Under the pieces are notes generated by a model that searched no databases, was not told where the DNA came from, and was given only the letters and a program-made list of their open reading frames with translations. The position numbers were made by a program, and so were the translations under genes. A DNA stretch of 64,000 nt. Source: an uncultured Chloroflexota bacterium (GTDB lineage Bacteria > Chloroflexota > Chloroflexia > Thermomicrobiales > UBA6265). The stretch lies in the NCBI GenBank assembly GCA_937901745.1, contig CALGSZ010000096.1, positions 62,001 to 126,000 of the forward strand, read 5' to 3'. The first letter of the stretch is position 1. The number at the start of each line of letters is the position of its first letter. Shown one piece after another: positions 38,794 to 46,933 of the stretch.

Positions 38794-39810
38794 ATGCGCG
38801 CGATGGTCTTGGAGACGCAGCGATCGCCGCTGGTGCTACGCGAGATTCCGACGCCGAAGCCAGGTCCCGGTCAGGCACTGGTGCGCGTGCACGCCTGCGC
38901 CGTTTGCCGGACCGACCTCCACGTGATCGACGGCGACCTTCCCAATCCAAAGCTGCCGCTCATTCCCGGTCATGAGATCGTCGGGACGGTCGTCGAACTT
39001 GGCGAGGGAGTGGATCGGTTTCAGCCAGGCGATCGGATCGGCATTCCTTGGCTCGGCTGGACGTGCGGGACCTGCCGCTACTGCCGGTCCGGTCAGGAAA
39101 ACCTCTGCGATTCGGCCCGCTTCACCGGGTACGACATTGACGGCGGTTACGCCGAATACACGGTGGCCGACGCGAGATTCTGCTTCCCCATCCCGAAGGG
39201 CTATCCGGATCTGCAAGCGGCGCCGCTCCTCTGCGCCGGGCTGATTGGCTACCGCTCCTACCGGATGGCTGGCGACGCCCGCCGGCTCGGGTTCTATGGG
39301 TTCGGCGCGGCCGCCCACTTGCTCATTCAGGTGGCGCGCCACGAAGGACGCGAGGTGTACGCGTTCACGCGCCCCGGCGACGAAGCCGGCCAGCAATTCG
39401 CTCGCGATCTCGGCGCCGTCTGGGCAGGCGGCAGCGATCAGTCGCCGCCGGAAGAACTGGACGCGGCGATCATCTTCGCGCCGGCTGGTCCACTTGTGCC
39501 ACAGGCGCTCCGCGCGGTGGCCAAGGGCGGGACGGTCGTCTGCGCCGGCATCCACATGAGCGACATTCCGGGCTTTCCCTACTCGATCCTGTGGGGCGAG
39601 CGCACGGTCCGCTCGGTCGCAAACCTTACGCGAGCCGACGGCGAGGCGTTCCTAGAGCTGGCGCCGCGCGTTCCGATCGTCTCCGAGGCAACACCCTTCC
39701 CATTGGAACAGGCCAACGAGGCGGTTGAGGCGCTGCGGCAAGGCCGGGTGCAGGGAGCCGCGGTGCTGACCATCGCGCCGGAGACGGAGGAAGCGGCATC
39801 GCGCTCGTGA
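38794..39810 (+). CDS. Zinc-dependent alcohol dehydrogenase (propanol-preferring type)
   Basis: A 338-residue medium-chain dehydrogenase. The catalytic zinc site is Cys38 (CAVCRTDLH), with GHE at about 60. The structural zinc site is the four-cysteine lobe CGTCRYCRSGQENLC (about 90-104). The NAD-binding fold is unusual: the usual GxGxxG reads GFYGFGAAAHLLIQ, as in the AdhP/YogA-like subgroup that keeps FGxxA. It oxidises alcohols or reduces aldehydes, and the natural substrate is unknown. The start is the ATG at 38794 with GGAGAGGTGGAGG upstream. It lies downstream of the coiled-coil protein gene and is followed by the lower-GC island. Confidence 0.92.
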   Translation: MRAMVLETQRSPLVLREIPTPKPGPGQALVRVHACAVCRTDLHVIDGDLPNPKLPLIPGHEIVGTVVELGEGVDRFQPGDRIGIPWLGWTCGTCRYCRSGQENLCDSARFTGYDIDGGYAEYTVADARFCFPIPKGYPDLQAAPLLCAGLIGYRSYRMAGDARRLGFYGFGAAAHLLIQVARHEGREVYAFTRPGDEAGQQFARDLGAVWAGGSDQSPPEELDAAIIFAPAGPLVPQALRAVAKGGTVVCAGIHMSDIPGFPYSILWGERTVRSVANLTRADGEAFLELAPRVPIVSEATPFPLEQANEAVEALRQGRVQGAAVLTIAPETEEAASRS

Positions 39811-40114
39811 GACGGAAGGATCCAACTCCTGAACTCCATCGTGGATCGTCAGGTAAATGTGCTGTTCGACGCGTTTCCACGTCCGCCAAACATCAAGTAC
39901 AAGAACCATGAAGCGCATTTCGCAATCGAGTGCACGAACTCTGTAACTCGCTGTTACCACATATCTGTTCGGCTCCTCGCGTCGAGTGGGATACACTGGA
40001 ATGTACACTGGCAGACAAATCTGTTGTCAGTCAAAATTGACAAGATTTCCGGAAGTCGTTAGAGTGAGGCCGTTCGATACGGGCCGCGACATGAGCGCGT
40101 TCGGTCGGACGACA

Positions 40115-40134
40115 GAAAACGCAGTAGCGTTTTC
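40115..40134. terminator. 8-bp hairpin with T-run, bidirectional terminator candidate
   Basis: GAAAACGC (40115-40122) pairs perfectly with GCGTTTTC (40127-40134) around a 4-base loop, with four T at the end of the stem on either strand. It lies between the convergent alcohol dehydrogenase and DUF3800 genes. Confidence 0.5.
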
Positions 40135-40145
40135 CCCGTCGCGAA

Positions 40146-40187
40146 GGGGTCCCCTCCTGTTGGGGGCGGGCTGGTCGGCAAGACCAG
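40146..40187. repeat. Palindrome and small hairpin next to DUF3800 gene
   Basis: GGGGTCCCC (40146-40154) is self-complementary apart from its centre, and CTGGTC-GGCAA-GACCAG (40171-40187) is a perfect 6-bp hairpin. With the preceding hairpin they form a structured 75-base block before the DUF3800 stop codon. Confidence 0.45.
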
Positions 40188-40205
40188 ATAGCGGCGGGGT
40201 TTGAC

Positions 40206-40838
40206 TTAATCCAAGATCACAATTCGATCCTTGATTAGCGGAAGGTGCGGACCATCGATTGCTCGATGCTTGCGCAGTTGTCCTGCAATCATGTCGGCGA
40301 CTTGAATCACGTCTCCAAGAGTTCGGCGCCGATCTGGGCAAGCGCGGATGTCAGCAAAACTTCTTCGCCCCTCTAAGCGCATTGCATGCCGGATGCTCTT
40401 TCTTAGGGCATCCAACAATTTTGTGTCCTGCGACTCAAGATCAACTATCAGTTGCTGACCCGCTACAGTAGTAGCGGGAAGATTGCAAACGTGCTTGACG
40501 ATCTCCGAGATTACTCGATCGTTTCCTGTCGTACTCCTAATGTATGTTCGATCCCATTGGTGCTTATCGATTAGGGACGCAGTCACGCAAATTGGCAGCG
40601 GTTGAAGAGCACGGAAAAACGCTTGAGTGACTGCAGGCTTCGAGGATACGTGATGGAAGCAATGTGTCTCGGGGAGATTCCTTTCTCGCCGAGCTCGACT
40701 GAGGGCATTGTGAAGCCTCGGCTTGGCATCATCGACGTCAAGAGTTACCGTGACAATGACTAATAGCGGTGGTAGGCCCGGAGTCTTGGCAGGATCTCCG
40801 CCATCGCCTGACCAGTCCAGAGCCGATAAGTACTTCAC
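40206..40838 (-). CDS. DUF3800-like protein (putative defence-associated nuclease fold)
   Basis: A 210-residue protein whose layout fits DUF3800, an RNase H-like fold. It opens with a strand ending in DWSGDGG (the family usually has DESGD) and closes with RRTLGDVIQVADMIAGQL, which corresponds to the conserved C-terminal Q-x-AD-x-xAG helix. Acidic residues in these two places form the putative metal site. Family members are frequent in defence islands and mobile DNA, and their activity is not established. The start is the GTG at 40838. The gene is markedly poorer in GC than the backbone, which suggests recent acquisition. Confidence 0.72.
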   Translation of the reverse strand: MKYLSALDWSGDGGDPAKTPGLPPLLVIVTVTLDVDDAKPRLHNALSRARRERNLPETHCFHHVSSKPAVTQAFFRALQPLPICVTASLIDKHQWDRTYIRSTTGNDRVISEIVKHVCNLPATTVAGQQLIVDLESQDTKLLDALRKSIRHAMRLEGRRSFADIRACPDRRRTLGDVIQVADMIAGQLRKHRAIDGPHLPLIKDRIVILD

Positions 40839-41231
40839 CCAACCTCACTCGCTATCTTCCGACAGACCGTAGGCAGAGCGCGCAAAATCGGAACGATTCC
40901 ATCCATGCAGGAATCTGCTCTGGTTTGCCCTACCAATGGCCTTGACTGTGTTTGGCATCCATCGAATCTATTACCTTAGGCTAATTATATCATACATGTA
41001 CGTACACTCGAGGCGCAGCTGAAGCTCTCAGTGTAAGGACCGGAATCCTTTGGGTAGATGGACTGGCGAAGACATGCGGCGTAGTTCGAAATCGCCATTA
41101 GTCTAGAACTGCTTCTTGTGCAGTCGTCTAGGCATAAATTGGCGGCGCCCATAAGAAATGCGCGACTAGCAAGACCTCTCAGTCGTAACACCCATTCGCT
41201 TCCCCGTTACGGTCTGAGTGACCCCAGATCA
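40839..41231. other. AT-rich intergenic region with palindrome
   Basis: About 390 bases, the most AT-rich DNA in the window near 40960-41000. It carries the perfect 10-bp palindrome TGTACGTACA (40997-41006). No coding region is supported. It may hold the promoter of the leftward DUF3800 gene and remnants of the event that brought the island in. Confidence 0.45.
40997..41006. promoter_or_regulatory. Perfect 10-bp palindrome TGTACGTACA
   Basis: A self-complementary decamer in the AT-rich spacer upstream of the DUF3800 gene, about 160 bases from its start. It could be an operator, but no dedicated regulator gene is adjacent. Confidence 0.35.
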
Positions 41232-42017
41232 CTACTGCCGCGGGCTGTAGTGCCGCTTCAGCCACTTGCTCAGGCCGTCGAGACCAGGGAACAGCACGCG
41301 CTCGGTGATGTTCGCCTGGTCGAGCTTGTCGCGGACTTCCCACTTTAGCTCGGCGGGGATGATCAGGCGCCGGGCGAGTCCCGTGTGGTCGGCAAGCCAT
41401 TGATCGAGCCGAGCCGAGGCGCTGGACATCAGCGAGAAAAGCGCGTACTGATTGACGATGCGAGCATCGAGGGAAGGCGGCTCGAAGAAGACGAGAAACG
41501 TCTCGGTCGCCAGCGAATCGAAGGCCGCTAGATCGGGCGCAACCGAGATCAGCATCTCCGCCGTGAAAACATCCGCTCCCTCACGCTCGAGGATGCGTTG
41601 CAGCGGCTCAGGAAGGAATCGGTTCGAGGCAACGAAGTCGATACACCAGATAGCACCGTCGAGATGGAAATGCTCTACGTTGGCAGTCGCGAAGTGCATC
41701 GCAACGAATGGTGAATAGGTCCAGTCGAGCAAGCGAGTCGGCAGTCCGTGGTGCTGTGCGAGGGCGAGAGTTTCCCAGAAATTTCCGCGGGCGCCCATCT
41801 CCCGGTAGGCGTACTTGGTGAAATTCCGCAGGAGATGCCGCTCCAGCTCGACGTAGTCGCCGCCGAGGCGGGCAAGGCTCGTTCGCAGGTCGCGCGCGGC
41901 CACCTCGTCTCCGCGAAACGCGAATGTCGAGCGGAAGCGGCCGAGCGTCGGATTCCAGGACCCTTCGTACAGCCGCTCGGTTAGCTCATCCCAACCCGAG
42001 ACGCGGATCTCGTCCAT
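41232..42017 (-). CDS. FRG domain-containing protein
   Basis: A 261-residue protein with the FRG domain. The name-giving motif is FAFRGDEVAAR near residue 35. It is followed by ERHLLRNFTKYA and the strongly conserved LAQHHGLPTRLLDWTYSPFVAMHFA at about 85-110. The C-terminal part continues with mixed strands and a basic end. FRG domains resemble ADP-ribosyltransferase-like or toxin folds and are common in defence loci and phages, and their biochemical role is not proven. The start is the ATG at 42017, with GAGAAG upstream. It lies next to DUF3800 on the same strand, separated by a 393-base spacer, so they may be independent passengers. Confidence 0.82.
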   Translation of the reverse strand: MDEIRVSGWDELTERLYEGSWNPTLGRFRSTFAFRGDEVAARDLRTSLARLGGDYVELERHLLRNFTKYAYREMGARGNFWETLALAQHHGLPTRLLDWTYSPFVAMHFATANVEHFHLDGAIWCIDFVASNRFLPEPLQRILEREGADVFTAEMLISVAPDLAAFDSLATETFLVFFEPPSLDARIVNQYALFSLMSSASARLDQWLADHTGLARRLIIPAELKWEVRDKLDQANITERVLFPGLDGLSKWLKRHYSPRQ

Positions 42018-42212
42018 CGGCTTCTCGCCTAACCCACTCCACGTTCATCTGTCCTTGGCCGATGGTACCAGCGTCACGAAACAGCGGCAGCGCATGCGAC
42101 GTTACAGAGCACGAGGACGGGCGGCTGGCGGGGAGCGGTCCTGGCTCCGCCGCTGCCACGCAGTGCTAGAGTTGCACGGTGGGCCGCGCGCCCGGCGCAG
42201 CGAGGTGACGAT

Positions 42213-44234
42213 ATGAGGCACCGTCCGGAACCGCCACCCCGCCAATCCCCCCGCCAGCCCCGCCGAGATTCGCAGGAGCGAGCGCAAATGCCGCGCACTC
42301 CCGAGCCGAGCGGGAGCTTGCCGCCGCCCGCGCTGCTCGGGCTTGATGTCGGGTCATCTCCCGATGTCGACCGCGATTGGCTGCCGCCCGCGGCGGAGCT
42401 AGAGCCGGCGTCCGATCTTCCGGACCGTCCGCCCTCGCCGCTGGCGCGCCGAGCGTCGGTGCTCGTTCCGATCCTCGTGGGGCTGCTCCTCATCGCCGCG
42501 GCGGTGGCGCTCCTCTGGCTGGATGTGTTCGGCCAATCGGGCGAGGGAACAGAGCCACCCATCGCGCCGACCACCGGGAGCGGCGCGCAGTCCGGAACGG
42601 TCGCGACCCCACCCGGCTCGCCGACATCACTGGCCGCGGCATCACCCCCTGGCGGTCAGTCGTTGGCGACACCCCGGATGGCCGCGACCGTCACCCCGGA
42701 GCAGACGCTAGCGGTCGCGAGTCCCACGGCCACGCTCCCGCCGATTGGGATCGCCATCGCCAGGGATGCCGAAGCAGTTGCCGGACTCGATCCCGCGGAC
42801 GCCGTCGACCAATTGGTCAACGCCCTCCAAGAAGAACTGCCGGGACGCGCCGTCCGGCGACTCTCCTCCCCCCAGCAAGCAGCAATCCAAATTGGCCTCA
42901 CTGCTCCCTCCCAATCTCGCCCCTACACGATCGCCAGCGCTCCCCTCGCCGTCGTGACCTCGCCAAGGCTGGCGCTGACGGGAGTCAGCCAGGAGCAAGC
43001 GGAGCAGTTGTTGCGGGGAGGAATCACCGACTGGGCCGCCGTCGGCGCCGGCCTGACGTTGCCAGTCGAGCCGCTCGCGCTCGGCGACATTCGGCTCGAG
43101 GGCGCGCGGCCGGTCGAGACATACGACGACTACGATGCCTTGGTGGCAGGACTCGAGGAACACCCTGGCGGCGTGGCGCTCGTGCCGGTCGAAACGGTTG
43201 ATTGGCGCGTCAACGTCCTGGCGGTGGACGGCATCGACCCGATCCGCAGCACCGTCGTCCCCGCGGGCTATCCATTCGGTCAGCAACTGATCGCGGCCGT
43301 CGCGGCGGATCAGCCCGAAGAGATCGACAACGCGGTGCAGCGCGCCTTCGCCCGCCTGGGCTGGCCACACCGCGCGCCCGTCATTACCCGCATCGGCGTT
43401 GCCGGCGACATCGCGACCAACGCGGACGGAGCAGAGCTCGCCAGCCTAGCTCCGCTGATTGCGAGCTTGGATCTCACCATCGGCAACCTGGGCAGCGGAA
43501 CGTCAGCAGCAACGCCCACCGCGAGCACGCCAGCCGCTAGTAGCGGTGAGTCGGCGCTCGCATCGGCACTAGCGGATGCCGGTTTCGACGTCATCTCCCT
43601 CATCACGGGCGAATCAGATGACCAAACCGACCGCGCGCTCCGCGAGGCGGGTCTGGAGACGATCGGCAGTCAGTCGCCGAACTCATCGCAGGAGCCGCTC
43701 ATCATCGAGCGGAACGGTCTCCGCATCGCGATTGTCGCGGCGCGCAACGACACGACGGTCCCGGATCCGACCAATCCCGAAGGCGCAAGTCCTACGCCCC
43801 TCGATCCGGTGGCTCTTGCCGACGAGGTGCAGCGACTTGCCGCGGAGACTGACCTCGTCATCGTCCTACTGCACGTGGATCCGGCGGGAGGAGACGAGCC
43901 CGATCCCGACATGATCGCCGCCGCCCGACTCGCGATCGACTCTGGGGCGGACGCGGTCGTGATGACCGGTGCGGCCGGAGTCAGCGGAATGGAGAGCTAC
44001 CGCGATCAGCCGGTGCTCTATGGACTCGGCGGCCTAACCGGCGGAGGCGAGGCAGTCGAAACCCGGCAAAGTGCGATTGTCGAGTTCGTCTGCCACGGCG
44101 ATCGCCTGGTCGGCTTGCGCCTCCACGGCATCGAGCAAGACGCCCGCGGCCAACCGCGGCTGATGACCGAGGCAGAGCGCGCGGCATTCCTCGACCGGCT
44201 CTGGCGAAAGATGCCAGAGCGCGAGGACCGCTGA
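42213..44234 (+). CDS. Membrane-anchored PBP-like/CapA-like fusion, likely catalytically dead
   Basis: A 673-residue protein. After a polar, Pro-rich cytoplasmic N-terminus there is one transmembrane helix (about residues 83-103) and a Ser/Thr/Pro linker. Residues 175-380 look like a phosphate-type periplasmic binding fold (GVSQEQAEQLLRGGITDWAA). Residues 390-660 follow the CapA (PGA_cap) phosphoesterase layout: VAGDI, LDLTIGNLGS, NGLRIAIVAARND, LVIVLLHVDPAGG and ADAVVMTGAAG, then PVLYGLGGL. The metal ligands of CapA (GDxMxGR, LHWG, GHHPH) are replaced here, so phosphoesterase activity is unlikely. It ends four bases from the convergent M23 peptidase gene. The start is the ATG at 42213 with GAGGTGACGAT before it. 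Confidence 0.72.
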   Translation: MRHRPEPPPRQSPRQPRRDSQERAQMPRTPEPSGSLPPPALLGLDVGSSPDVDRDWLPPAAELEPASDLPDRPPSPLARRASVLVPILVGLLLIAAAVALLWLDVFGQSGEGTEPPIAPTTGSGAQSGTVATPPGSPTSLAAASPPGGQSLATPRMAATVTPEQTLAVASPTATLPPIGIAIARDAEAVAGLDPADAVDQLVNALQEELPGRAVRRLSSPQQAAIQIGLTAPSQSRPYTIASAPLAVVTSPRLALTGVSQEQAEQLLRGGITDWAAVGAGLTLPVEPLALGDIRLEGARPVETYDDYDALVAGLEEHPGGVALVPVETVDWRVNVLAVDGIDPIRSTVVPAGYPFGQQLIAAVAADQPEEIDNAVQRAFARLGWPHRAPVITRIGVAGDIATNADGAELASLAPLIASLDLTIGNLGSGTSAATPTASTPAASSGESALASALADAGFDVISLITGESDDQTDRALREAGLETIGSQSPNSSQEPLIIERNGLRIAIVAARNDTTVPDPTNPEGASPTPLDPVALADEVQRLAAETDLVIVLLHVDPAGGDEPDPDMIAAARLAIDSGADAVVMTGAAGVSGMESYRDQPVLYGLGGLTGGGEAVETRQSAIVEFVCHGDRLVGLRLHGIEQDARGQPRLMTEAERAAFLDRLWRKMPEREDR

Positions 44235-44238
44235 CGAG

Positions 44239-45264
44239 TCACTCCTCCGGCGCCCGGCTCCATTCCGAAGGCGTGCTCGTGGCCTCCTCGGTCGGTTCCG
44301 GAGGCGGCTCAGTCGGCGGCGGAGGTTCCGTGGGTAGAGGCTCTGTCGGCGGCACCTCGGTCGGAGGCGGCAACGTCGGAGTCGGCTCACCCGGCAGCGG
44401 CGCAGTTGGCGTCGGGTTCGGCTCAACCGTTGCCGTCGGCTCAGCCGGCGCCGCTGGCGTCGGAGTCGGCGCGACGGGCACCGGCGTTGGTGGCGGTGGC
44501 GGCGGCTCCGGATCGGCGTAATCCGGAATCCCGGCGCTGACATCGGGGAACGTCACCGGCACGCTGCCAGGCAAGATGCCCAGATACGCTCCTCCGGTCG
44601 GATCCGGCGGCAGCCACCGCAGCGGGTCGATCCGGCCGCCACTTGCCAGGTCGATCACGCCAAAATGGAGATGGTCGCCGGTCGAGTAACCCACTGAGCC
44701 GACCTCGGCAATCGCCTGCCCCGCCTCCACCCGCTGTCCGGGCTGGACGTACGTCGTGATCCAGTGGAGATACTCAGTGGCATAGCCAGCGTCCGGCCCT
44801 TCATGGACGATGACCAGGCGGGTATTGGCGATCCCCTCTGGCCGATCCAAGCCGGCCTCGACCACCGTCCCAGCTCCCGCCGCGTAGATCAGTGTGCCAC
44901 GCGGAGCCGCGAGATCAATCCCGGTATGCATCGCCGGCGCCTCGGCGGGACACCCGGCGACGACCGCGTAGAAGCCAAGCTGGGGCACGCAGCCGAACGG
45001 TTGGCTGAACCAATACGTTCCCGGCGCGAGCGGCCAAACGCGGAGACCTGGCGTGGCCGGCTGAGACGTCTCTGCGTCCCCGGCGCCGATCGCATCCTCG
45101 CCGCCTTTCCCGCGCGGCTTCGCGGCTGGATTCTCATAGGCCCGCGGCGTCGGCCGTGGGCGAATAGACTCGCCGGGCAGCGTTTCGTCATTCGCGGCTG
45201 CAACCGACGCGGTCATTGCCAGGAGCAGACTCAGCGTCAGCACCAGGCATCGAGCTGCGTGCAT
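44239..45264 (-). CDS. Secreted M23-family metallopeptidase with Pro-rich tail
   Basis: A 341-residue exported protein. Signal peptide at residues 1-23. The peptidase M23 (LytM/lysostaphin-like) domain at about 80-225 has zinc ligands His113 and Asp117 in HTGID and His200 in HLHF, with His198 and His167 as catalytic histidines. The segment from about residue 250 to the end is a low-complexity tail dominated by Pro, Thr and Glu (PTPxP and PPTEP units), probably a wall-spanning stalk. It would cut peptidoglycan peptides or act as a cell-division regulator. The start is the ATG at 45264, preceded by GGAGGGG; upstream in-frame starts lack such a site. Convergent with the CapA-like gene. Confidence 0.88.
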   Translation of the reverse strand: MHAARCLVLTLSLLLAMTASVAAANDETLPGESIRPRPTPRAYENPAAKPRGKGGEDAIGAGDAETSQPATPGLRVWPLAPGTYWFSQPFGCVPQLGFYAVVAGCPAEAPAMHTGIDLAAPRGTLIYAAGAGTVVEAGLDRPEGIANTRLVIVHEGPDAGYATEYLHWITTYVQPGQRVEAGQAIAEVGSVGYSTGDHLHFGVIDLASGGRIDPLRWLPPDPTGGAYLGILPGSVPVTFPDVSAGIPDYADPEPPPPPPTPVPVAPTPTPAAPAEPTATVEPNPTPTAPLPGEPTPTLPPPTEVPPTEPLPTEPPPPTEPPPEPTEEATSTPSEWSRAPEE

Positions 45265-45376
45265 CCCCTCCCCCTCCATGCACGCGTTGCGTGCCAAGAA
45301 TTGTCCGATTCTTCACTATAGAGCGTCGTAATCCTGCTGACTAGACAATAGCCTCGTCAATTTGGAGGAAATTCTT

Positions 45377-46408
45377 ATGACCGATGATCCCATGCCCCGG
45401 CGACCCGTAGCGAGCATGGAAGGAGTGCGCTACCCTGCCGACAACGAACCGCACCGGCACAAGAACGCCGGATCTCGAATATGCGACGAGGGGAGTGTGG
45501 CGGGGATGGATCGGCTACCGTTTGCTCAGCCCGGGCGATTCTGGCGTGGAAACTTGCACACGCACTCGACCTGCTCCGATGGTCGGAAAACGCCGGACGA
45601 GGTCGTGTCCGCATACCGGGAGCAGGGTTACGATTTTATCGCCCTCACCGACCATTTCCTGGAGCGCTTCGGGTTCCCGATCACCGATACTCGCCACTTC
45701 CGCGACGAGCGATTCACGACGCTGCTCGGCGCGGAGCTGCACGCGCCAGCGCTGTCCAATGGTGAGCCCTGGCACCTGGTGGCGGTCGGCCTTCCTCTCG
45801 ACTTCGCGCCGACTTCCAGCACGGAGACGGGGCCCGAGCTCGCCGCCCGCGCCGCGGACGCTGGCGCGTTCGTCGGCCTGGCCCATCCGGCCTGGTACTC
45901 GCTGACGCTGGCCGATGCGCTTTTGGTCGAAGCCGCGCACGCCGTCGAGGTCTACAACCACACGACCGCCAACCACAACGACCGTGGCGAGAGCTGGTAC
46001 CTCAGCGACCAACTCGAGGAGAACGGCCGCCGCCTCCTCGCGTACGCTGCCGACGATACGCACTTCAGCGACCGGCCGGACTCGTTCGGAGCATGGGTCA
46101 TGGTCCGAGCGCCGGAATTGACGCCGGAGTCTCTCTTATCGGCGCTGAAAGCCGGCCACTTCTATTCGTCGCAAGGTCCTGAGTTGCGCGATGTGCGGAT
46201 CGAGGGGAATTCGCTCTACGTCTCTTGCTCGCCAGCGAGCGTCATCTTCATCAGCGGCCGTGGCTCACGCGCCGCGCACGTGCGCGGAGAAGGGCTTACC
46301 GAGGCAGAGTTTCCGCTCGACCGCTTCCTGGACAGCTATTGCCGCGTAACGGTGCTTGATGCCGAAGGCAAGCGCGCCTGGACCAATCCGATCCGCTTCG
46401 CGCCGTGA
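45377..46408 (+). CDS. PHP-domain metallohydrolase (CehA/McbA family)
   Basis: A 343-residue protein with a polymerase-and-histidinol-phosphatase fold. Motifs: GNLHTHSTCSDGRKTPDE, then FIALTDHFLERFG, GAELHA, HLVAVGLP, GLAHPAWYSL and AADDTHFSDRP. Together they supply the usual metal-binding His and Asp set. The CehA/McbA group includes carbamate hydrolases and phosphoesterases. The ATG at 45377 has a perfect GGAGG eight bases upstream. Homologues, however, usually begin close to the Met at 45506, just before the first motif, so the first 43 residues may be a lineage-specific extension or untranslated. It is a single gene, divergent from the M23 peptidase gene. Confidence 0.88.
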   Translation: MTDDPMPRRPVASMEGVRYPADNEPHRHKNAGSRICDEGSVAGMDRLPFAQPGRFWRGNLHTHSTCSDGRKTPDEVVSAYREQGYDFIALTDHFLERFGFPITDTRHFRDERFTTLLGAELHAPALSNGEPWHLVAVGLPLDFAPTSSTETGPELAARAADAGAFVGLAHPAWYSLTLADALLVEAAHAVEVYNHTTANHNDRGESWYLSDQLEENGRRLLAYAADDTHFSDRPDSFGAWVMVRAPELTPESLLSALKAGHFYSSQGPELRDVRIEGNSLYVSCSPASVIFISGRGSRAAHVRGEGLTEAEFPLDRFLDSYCRVTVLDAEGKRAWTNPIRFAP

Positions 46409-46492
46409 GCTCGGCGAGAGCCGGGAGTGCCGCGGTGAACAGTGCCGCGGCACATCGCACGCGGTGGTCCAGACGTTAGCCGCGCTTGTTGA

Positions 46493-46816
46493 TTATCCCT
46501 GGGTGACGACCGCGGTTCCGCTAGCGCTCACCATGAGCATGCCGCCGGTTTGCCCCACCGTCTCGAAGTCGAGGTCGATGCCGATGATCGCGTTGGCGCC
46601 CAGCTCCTGCGCCTGCTGGATCATCTCCTGAATTGCGATCTGCTTGGCCCGATCGAGCTCCCGCTCGTAGGCCGCCGAGCGCCCGCCGACGATATCGCGG
46701 ATACCGGCGAAGAGGTCCTTGAAGATGTTCGCGCCGAGGATCGCCTGCCCGCTCACGATTCCCTTGTACTCGACGATTCGGCGCCCATCGAGATGTGATG
46801 TCGTTGATAGGAGCAT
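46493..46816 (-). CDS. ybjQ: YbjQ-family (UPF0145) heavy-metal-binding-domain protein
   Basis: A 107-residue single-domain protein that matches the YbjQ family throughout: LDGRRIVEYKGIVSGQAILG, then AYERELDRAKQIAIQEMI and QELGANAIIGIDLDFETVG. Family members form pentameric beta/alpha assemblies, and the 'heavy-metal binding' label is by structure likeness, not proven function. The start is the ATG at 46816 with AAAGGAAG upstream. A single gene, convergent with the PHP hydrolase gene and located beyond the 3' end of the metal ABC importer. Any link to metal transport is only positional. Confidence 0.9.
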   Translation of the reverse strand: MLLSTTSHLDGRRIVEYKGIVSGQAILGANIFKDLFAGIRDIVGGRSAAYERELDRAKQIAIQEMIQQAQELGANAIIGIDLDFETVGQTGGMLMVSASGTAVVTQG

Positions 46817-46933
46817 CTATGGCTTCCTTTCCCTGCTGAAGGCTTCACAAAGTGACGCAATGCTGTCGCCAGCATGCTACCCGCGCGTCACAGTATGCCA
46901 GCGATTAGATCCGAGGCGGTCAGTCGTTGGCAG

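Larger units (their letters stand above)
39811..40205. other. Intergenic region at the left edge of the lower-GC island
   Basis: About 395 bases. Composition falls to near 50% GC from 39840 to about 40070. I find no gene. The right end contains three compact secondary-structure elements in a row (40115-40187), listed separately. Confidence 0.45.

Noticed and set aside
39841..40062. Possible small gene after the alcohol dehydrogenase
   Set aside because: Starts with a GTG without a ribosome binding site and its sequence has no domain or membrane segment.
40100..40200. CRISPR repeat-like block next to DUF3800
   Set aside because: Each element occurs once; there is no repeat-spacer periodicity and no cas gene.
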